Of a stretch of DNA of 64,000 nt, positions 60,401 through 64,000 are shown in pieces; the first letter of the stretch is position 1, and each line of letters opens with the position of its first letter. Position numbers and translations under genes: made by a program. The stretch lies in NCBI RefSeq assembly GCF_042657385.1, contig NZ_JBHSLA010000001.1, positions 682,001 to 746,000 of the forward strand, given 5' to 3'. The DNA comes from Algorimicrobium hallyeonense (GTDB lineage Bacteria; Bacteroidota; Bacteroidia; Flavobacteriales; Flavobacteriaceae). The notes under the pieces were generated by a model. It was given only the letters and a program-made list of their open reading frames with translations. It did no database searches and was not told the DNA's origin.

Positions 60401-60611
60401 TGCCTTTATACTTGGTTTAACGCCATTAGTTATTGCAAGTGGTGTAGGTGCAGCAGGTAACCGTTCAATTGGTACAGGAGCTGTTGGCGGTTTATTGATA
60501 GGAACCATTTTAGGTGTTTTTGTCATTCCAATTTTGTTCATCTTTTTCCAATGGTTACAAGAAAAAATATCTGGAGCACCAGTAGTTGTAAATAAAGAAA
60601 TTAAAGAATAA
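57468..60611 (+). CDS. RND multidrug efflux permease, HAE1 family
   Basis: A 1047-residue inner-membrane proton/drug antiporter of the AcrB/MexB type. Twelve transmembrane helices are seen, with two large periplasmic loops. VLAIGIVVDDAIVVVEA carries the proton-relay pair D405 and D406 in TM4, and LIMLLGLLAKNAILIVEFA holds the essential Lys in TM10. GMTYITSNASNTG and PIAPPTISVNASYPGAN-type N-terminal porter signatures are present. It pumps drugs, bile-type compounds or metabolites from the periplasm out through the TolC-like channel. Confidence 0.95.
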   Translation: MLKTFIERPVLSTVISIIIVILGVLGLTALPITQYPDIAPPTISVNASYPGANAETILESVVIPIEEQINGVEGMTYITSNASNTGTASITVYFDQDVDPDIAAVNVQNRVARATSQLPQAVIQTGVTTSKQQTSALMFMSFYSENSDYDDTFIQNYLKINVIPELQRVNGVGDVNVFGSKDYAMRIWLQPEKMAAYGLIPTDVTAALREQSLEAAAGSFGENDGEAFSYVIKYGGRFKTEAQYSDIIIKALGNGQFLKLSDVADIELGAQSYSGSSITKGKPAVNMGIFQTKGSNARDIIIEIEAKLEDIKADLPKGVEIFVPYNTNNFLNASIEKVVITLAEAFLLVFIVVFIFLQDFRSTLIPAIAVPVSIIGTFFFLNLFGYSINLLTLFALVLAIGIVVDDAIVVVEAVHAKIDEGEHDPKKATKDAMHDISGAIISITLVMSAVFIPVTFIQGPTGVFYEQFGVTLIVAIIISAVNALTLSPALCALFLKGHDEKQSKKKKNLMGRFFDGFNRGFDATITKYGKSVHFLYRNKWITVVVLVISVGAIWWSSSVLKTGFVPDEDRGIMFVNVELPAGSSIDRTHQVNVDLYKKLEQIPGVKGGSLIEGRSFLGGAGSNFGLGFIRLDDWEDREADSLSVASITGKMFAAAAQIPEANIIFFLPPSIPGFGNSAGVEVNLLDRSGGSFTDLDQVTQEYAAKLSQRPEIQYAQSSFNTKYPQYEIELNAELAKELGVPISDIFSTLQGYIGSIFAADFSRFGKQYRVYVQALPEDRAQESDLGKLYVRTGAGEMTPITTFVNLKKVYGPQSVTRFNLFNSVTLNAAISPGFSSGDAIKAIEEVSQTLPSNYTIAYSGLTREEVSAGNQTTTIFILSLVFVYFLLAAQYESYLIPFSVLLSLPLGVFGAYFVTQLTGLQNNVYFQIALIMLLGLLAKNAILIVEFALQRRRNGESLLDAAINGAEARLRPILMTSFAFILGLTPLVIASGVGAAGNRSIGTGAVGGLLIGTILGVFVIPILFIFFQWLQEKISGAPVVVNKEIKE

Positions 60612-60616
60612 TAAAA

Positions 60617-62035
60617 ATGAAAGCAAGTATAAATAAAAAATGGATTTCACGTGTTATGGTGTTTGCGTTGCTCGCCATAACCATGCAAAGCTGTTTGGTT
60701 TCAAAAGATTATGAACGTCCAGATTTAGAAGATCAAACGGAAAATTTATTCCGTACGGATGAGTTGGAAACGGATTCTATGTCTATGGCAGATGTGTCTT
60801 GGAAACAAGTTTTCACAGATCCGTATCTGACCCAATATATAGAAGAAGGTTTACAGAATAATATTGATATTCGTATAGCTATTCAACAAATTATTGCTGG
60901 TGAAGCTTACATGAAACAAGGAAACGCGGGTTACTTGCCAACCTTAAGTGCTGGCGCATCGGTGGCACATCAGAAATTGTCTGATAATAGTCAGTTTGGG
61001 GCATTTACAAATGGTTCTATTGATCAGTATGAAGCCGTAGCTAACTTATCTTGGGAAGCCGATATTTGGGGGAAAATCCGGAGTAATAAACGGGCCTTTC
61101 ATGCTGGGTATTTAAAAAGTATTGCAGCACATCAAGCTGTAAAAACCAAACTTATTGAAAGTATTGCTACCACCTATTATACATTAGTGGCTTTGGATGC
61201 TCAATTGGAAATTACCAAAGAAACCATTGAAACTCGTAGAAAAACGGTTACGGCAATTGAGTCTTTAAAAGAAGCTGGACAAGTAACCCAAGTGGCCGTA
61301 GACCAAAACGTGGCCCAATACAACAATGCGCGCGTACTTCAAATTGAGATTGAGCGTCAAATTTTTAGAACGGAAAATGCGTTAAGTATTTTGTTGGCAA
61401 AACAACCGCAAACGTACCAACGAAGCACCTTAAGCGAACAGGAAATTACAACCGAAATGAAACTTGGTGTGCCTTACATTTTATTGCGCAACAGGCCAGA
61501 TGTAATTGCCGCTGAAAATGATTTCATTCAAGCTTTTGAAATGACTAATGTTGCCAAAGCTAACTTTTATCCGTCCTTAACCTTAAGTGCATCGGGTGGA
61601 TTTCAAAGTTTGGAGTTTCAGAATTGGTTTGATACCAGTTCACTTTTCGCAAATTTAGTAGGTGGGTTAGCACAGCCTATTTTTAATCAGCGTAAAGTTA
61701 GAACGCAATTCGAAGTATCTCAAGCGCAACAAGAGCAAGCCTTATTAAACTTTAAGCAAACTCTGTTGGTGGCAGGACAAGAAGTATCCGATGCCTTGTA
61801 TAGCTATAAGGCAGAAGAAGATAAGTTCGAATTCCGTGAAAATGAAGTGGAAGCCTTGCGTCGTGCAGAATCTAATTCAGAAACCTTATTAGATAATGGG
61901 TATGCTAACTATTTAGATTTATTAACGGCTAGACAAAGTGTGTTGGTAGCAGAATTGAATACCATTGATAATAAGTTAGAACAATTGCTATCTGTTGTTA
62001 GATTTTACAAAGCACTAGGTGGTGGTTGGAAATAA
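60617..62035 (+). CDS. TolC-like outer-membrane efflux lipoprotein (NodT family)
   Basis: A 472-residue outer-membrane channel subunit. MVFALLAITMQSCLVS has a lipobox, which fits the NodT/OprM class of TolC proteins. NLSWEADIWGKIRSNKRA and LRNRPDVIAAENDFIQAF are the family signature segments, and KANFYPSLTLSASGG opens the second half. It forms a trimer that spans the periplasm with the adaptor. It starts 5 bp after the permease gene. Confidence 0.94.
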   Translation: MKASINKKWISRVMVFALLAITMQSCLVSKDYERPDLEDQTENLFRTDELETDSMSMADVSWKQVFTDPYLTQYIEEGLQNNIDIRIAIQQIIAGEAYMKQGNAGYLPTLSAGASVAHQKLSDNSQFGAFTNGSIDQYEAVANLSWEADIWGKIRSNKRAFHAGYLKSIAAHQAVKTKLIESIATTYYTLVALDAQLEITKETIETRRKTVTAIESLKEAGQVTQVAVDQNVAQYNNARVLQIEIERQIFRTENALSILLAKQPQTYQRSTLSEQEITTEMKLGVPYILLRNRPDVIAAENDFIQAFEMTNVAKANFYPSLTLSASGGFQSLEFQNWFDTSSLFANLVGGLAQPIFNQRKVRTQFEVSQAQQEQALLNFKQTLLVAGQEVSDALYSYKAEEDKFEFRENEVEALRRAESNSETLLDNGYANYLDLLTARQSVLVAELNTIDNKLEQLLSVVRFYKALGGGWK

Positions 62036-62053
62036 CGGAAGGACCACCATGTT

Positions 62054-62647
62054 ATGATAAATAAGCAAGACATACTTTTGTGCTCCATTACCAACTTCAC
62101 CAAGTTTGGTAGCAAACGGTTTACATTAGATGATCTGGCTTTGGAATTAGGCATTTCAAAAAAAACAATTTACCAGTATTTTAATGGTAAAGAAGCCTTG
62201 GTAGCTGAAAGTTTAAGCTACTTATTAGATAACTACGTGGAAGAGATTGAGGCTATTCAAGAGCGTGAAGATTTAGATGCCATTGAAAAAATAATTACCA
62301 TTTATAAACGTGGGTTTGAATATTTAAAACACTTCAAGCCCGCGTTTTTATTTGGTATTAAAAAATACTATCCCAAAGCCGATGGGGTTTTTACAGCATT
62401 TTCAGATCGGTTAGTCAATACCATTATATACACCCTATTAGTAAAGGCCCAACAACAGCAAATAATTAAACCACGGGTAGATGTAGCTTTGGTTGCCAAA
62501 TTATACATGTTGCGCGTAGATAATGTGGCCTTTAAGGACGATAATTTATTTAAAACCTACAGTTTATCTACCGTTTTAAACCACCTGATTATTTATAATC
62601 TGCGTGGCATTACAGTTTCTGGTTATTCTAACGCTTTTTTTGAATAG
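62054..62647 (+). CDS. TetR/AcrR-family transcriptional regulator
   Basis: A 197-residue TetR-type repressor. The N-terminal DNA-binding domain shows FGSKRFTLDDLALELGISKKTIYQYFNGKEAL (helix-turn-helix at about 23-50). The C-terminal ligand domain is variable. It begins 18 bp after the TolC-like gene, so it is likely part of the efflux operon, which then has a regulator at each end. Its target is not shown by sequence; I saw no second inverted repeat near it. Confidence 0.9.
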   Translation: MINKQDILLCSITNFTKFGSKRFTLDDLALELGISKKTIYQYFNGKEALVAESLSYLLDNYVEEIEAIQEREDLDAIEKIITIYKRGFEYLKHFKPAFLFGIKKYYPKADGVFTAFSDRLVNTIIYTLLVKAQQQQIIKPRVDVALVAKLYMLRVDNVAFKDDNLFKTYSLSTVLNHLIIYNLRGITVSGYSNAFFE

Positions 62648-62652
62648 TTTTT

Positions 62653-62660
62653 TATTTTTG
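62653..62660 (+). promoter_or_regulatory. -7 promoter box of the small hypothetical gene
   Basis: TATTTTTG fits TAnnTTTG, 6 nt after the TetR stop. Transcription would start near 62667, about 60 nt before the ATG. Confidence 0.4.
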
Positions 62661-62726
62661 CATACACAAAGGTTTAGTAATACAAACATCATTAATTTAA
62701 TCGTTCCACAAGGGAATACTTAGCTT

Positions 62727-63122
62727 ATGAAAAAAGATATTATAATTCCAAAAGTAGATGGTGTTTATGTGGCGATTGTAAATGAATATAACGACATCTA
62801 TAAAACTCAAGATTGGAACGCGTATATTATAAACGATAAGGCGGTGGATTTGGAAATGGTAATTATTGTTACCAGTGGCTATTCTCAAGATAAAGCGACG
62901 TCAATATTCAGAAAAAAGCTGGATAAACTTCCAGCCAAAAGCTATGCGAAAATTGAACTCATGCAGGAAGACTTATTTGCATTGAACAATCAGTTTCAAG
63001 TCACGTTTTTTGAAGGTAATACCATGTTTGATAAAACCTATCTCTTCCGAAAAAACACCATTAATTTAAAAGCCTTGCAAACCATTCCATTAATGGAAGC
63101 TAAAGGTGTTTTGGTAAAATAG
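62727..63122 (+). CDS. Conserved hypothetical cytosolic protein
   Basis: A 131-residue protein without signal peptide or membrane segment. IIIPKVDGVYVAIVNEYND and WNAYIINDKAVDLEMVIIVTSGYS form a beta-rich N-terminal half; KATSIFRKKLDKLPAKSYAKIELM suggests a helix. I recognise no function, but it looks like a Flavobacteriaceae family. It has a -7 box of its own after the TetR gene and precedes the antiporter gene. Confidence 0.7.
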   Translation: MKKDIIIPKVDGVYVAIVNEYNDIYKTQDWNAYIINDKAVDLEMVIIVTSGYSQDKATSIFRKKLDKLPAKSYAKIELMQEDLFALNNQFQVTFFEGNTMFDKTYLFRKNTINLKALQTIPLMEAKGVLVK

Positions 63123-63255
63123 TAATTCGGATAAGAATTTTTTTATTAATAATAGCCGTTTAAAAACAGCCCTGTATTTATGTTGTGGGTTATTCTTAAG
63201 AAGGTATAAACTGAAGTACTGTGAATAAATATTTACTTCCGGTAAAAAAAACGTA

Positions 63256-63285
63256 TTGATTCACTACCTTTTTGTATTAGCTTTG
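63256..63285 (+). promoter_or_regulatory. Promoter of the CPA2 antiporter gene
   Basis: TTG (63256-63258), a 19-nt spacer, then TAGCTTTG (63278-63285), a good match to the flavobacterial promoter. Transcription would begin near 63292, giving a leader of about 70 nt. Confidence 0.6.
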
Positions 63286-63363
63286 ACCATAGAAAATTCA
63301 GTTTTGTGACCAAGGAGAATAACTAAAACCTTGAAATAACCATCAAAAAACCAAGTAAAACTC

Positions 63364-64000
63364 ATGCATTTACCATTATTACAGGACATTTTAATTCTTT
63401 TAGTTTTTTCGGTAGCTATTGTTTTTGGTCTACAAAAACTCAAACTTCCTTCTATAATTGGTTTTCTGTTAACAGGAGTCGTTATTGGACCCTATGGATT
63501 AAGTCTTATTGAGGCCGTTGAACAAGTAGAAACGCTTTCTGAAATTGGCGTTATTTTATTACTGTTTGTTATAGGAATGGAACTTTCCATCAAGCAATTA
63601 GTCTCCATCAAAAAAACGGTTTTTATAGGCGGATTTTTCCAAGTAGGAATTACCGTAGCCGTATCAGCCCTTATTTATTACCTATTAGGATTTTCTTGGA
63701 ATGAAGCTGTATTTGTCGGTTTTCTGTTCTCTCTATCCAGTACAGCCATTGTTTTAAAAACCTTGCAAGATAGGCATGAAATATCAGCACCTCATGCCAG
63801 AAATGCCTTGGCCATTTTAATTTTTCAGGATATTATTGTCGTGCCTATGATGCTTGTTACACCAATGATAGCAGGAGAATCCTCCAACATAGGTGTAAGT
63901 ATTTTATCGCTCTTGTTAAAATCGGGTATTGTAGTGGTTATTACCTATGTCAGCGCGCGCTATATTGTTCCTAGGTTAATGCATGCTGTGGCAAAAACCA
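63364..64000 (+). CDS. CPA2-family cation/proton antiporter (partial, cut by window end)
   Basis: An open frame of 212 codons from ATG 63364 to the window edge. It is very hydrophobic with at least six helices. LPSIIGFLLTGVVIGPYGL, LLFVIGMELSIKQL, FSLSSTAIVLKTLQDR, and LAILIFQDIIVVPMML are the signature segments of CPA2 (Kef/YbaL-type) exchangers, which move potassium or sodium against protons. Whether a C-terminal RCK/TrkA-N domain follows is outside the window. A matching promoter is at 63256-63285. Confidence 0.9.
   Translation, partial: MHLPLLQDILILLVFSVAIVFGLQKLKLPSIIGFLLTGVVIGPYGLSLIEAVEQVETLSEIGVILLLFVIGMELSIKQLVSIKKTVFIGGFFQVGITVAVSALIYYLLGFSWNEAVFVGFLFSLSSTAIVLKTLQDRHEISAPHARNALAILIFQDIIVVPMMLVTPMIAGESSNIGVSILSLLLKSGIVVVITYVSARYIVPRLMHAVAKT

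Noticed and set aside
1..64000. tRNA, rRNA, CRISPR array, transposase, phage or riboswitch
   Set aside because: I looked for cloverleaf ends, regular short repeats with spacers, DDE/tyrosine recombinase motifs and known purine or cobalamin aptamer words and found none that I can support.

Overview
The window looks like chromosomal DNA of a member of the Flavobacteriaceae (Bacteroidota). The DNA is AT-rich, Shine-Dalgarno sequences are scarce, and many genes are preceded by the flavobacterial -7 box TAnnTTTG. Gene content and order also fit: the block purF-like, pfkB, RNase H, purN / acpP-fabF-rnc / IPExxxVDY-pyk, a full MoxR-Bat (aerotolerance) operon, HmuY with its TonB receptor, and DUF6607 and DUF2271 genes. 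Almost everything reads as conserved core genome. I see no prophage, transposase, CRISPR array, rRNA or tRNA.

Layout. 1-5796: an OmpA-type outer-membrane protein (cut by the window edge), glycine C-acetyltransferase, an AddA/RecB-like helicase-nuclease and Mn-type superoxide dismutase. 5797-6380: a gene-free gap holding two copies of a 73-nt two-hairpin repeat. 6381-15183: nucleotide, lipid and RNA housekeeping genes and pyruvate kinase. 15284-18532: DNA polymerase IV, an NAD(P)-binding protein, a CYTH phosphatase, a 24-codon coupled mini-ORF and a membrane-anchored EEP phosphatase. 18519-28701: a cell-envelope operon (alpha-2-macroglobulin lipoprotein, DUF2071, ABM monooxygenase, PBP1C), then an isoaspartyl peptidase lipoprotein. 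28823-32643: an ALDH7-type dehydrogenase, an AlbA_2/Schlafen-type protein and an SDR. 32957-42231: the MoxR/Bat operon. 42291-45066: a small secreted protein, a SulP transporter and a beta-carbonic anhydrase, probably a bicarbonate system. 45136-53636: an iron/heme locus with HmuY and a TonB receptor on the minus strand, and, divergently, DUF6607, ankyrin, DUF2271 and a PepSY-flavodoxin-FNR reductase. 53633-55684: CvpA, then a conserved small protein and pheS behind a Phe-rich leader ORF. 55813-62647: an RND efflux operon headed by a MarR/GbsR regulator and followed by a TetR regulator. 62727-64000: a small hypothetical protein and the start of a CPA2 cation/proton antiporter.

Three points stand out. 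(1) The heme locus combines uptake proteins with a DUF2271 protein that carries a flavinylation-like motif (DAITGAT) and a one-polypeptide PepSY/flavodoxin/FNR membrane reductase, which suggests electron delivery from NADPH across the membrane to heme or iron outside. A 23-bp palindrome sits on the TonB promoter. (2) Upstream of the small gene and pheS is an 18-codon ORF with five TTC Phe codons. It overlaps two mutually exclusive hairpins and follows a good promoter box, which resembles a phenylalanine attenuation leader. (3) The efflux operon has a perfect 12-6-12 inverted repeat abutting its -7 box, a strong candidate operator for its own MarR/GbsR protein.
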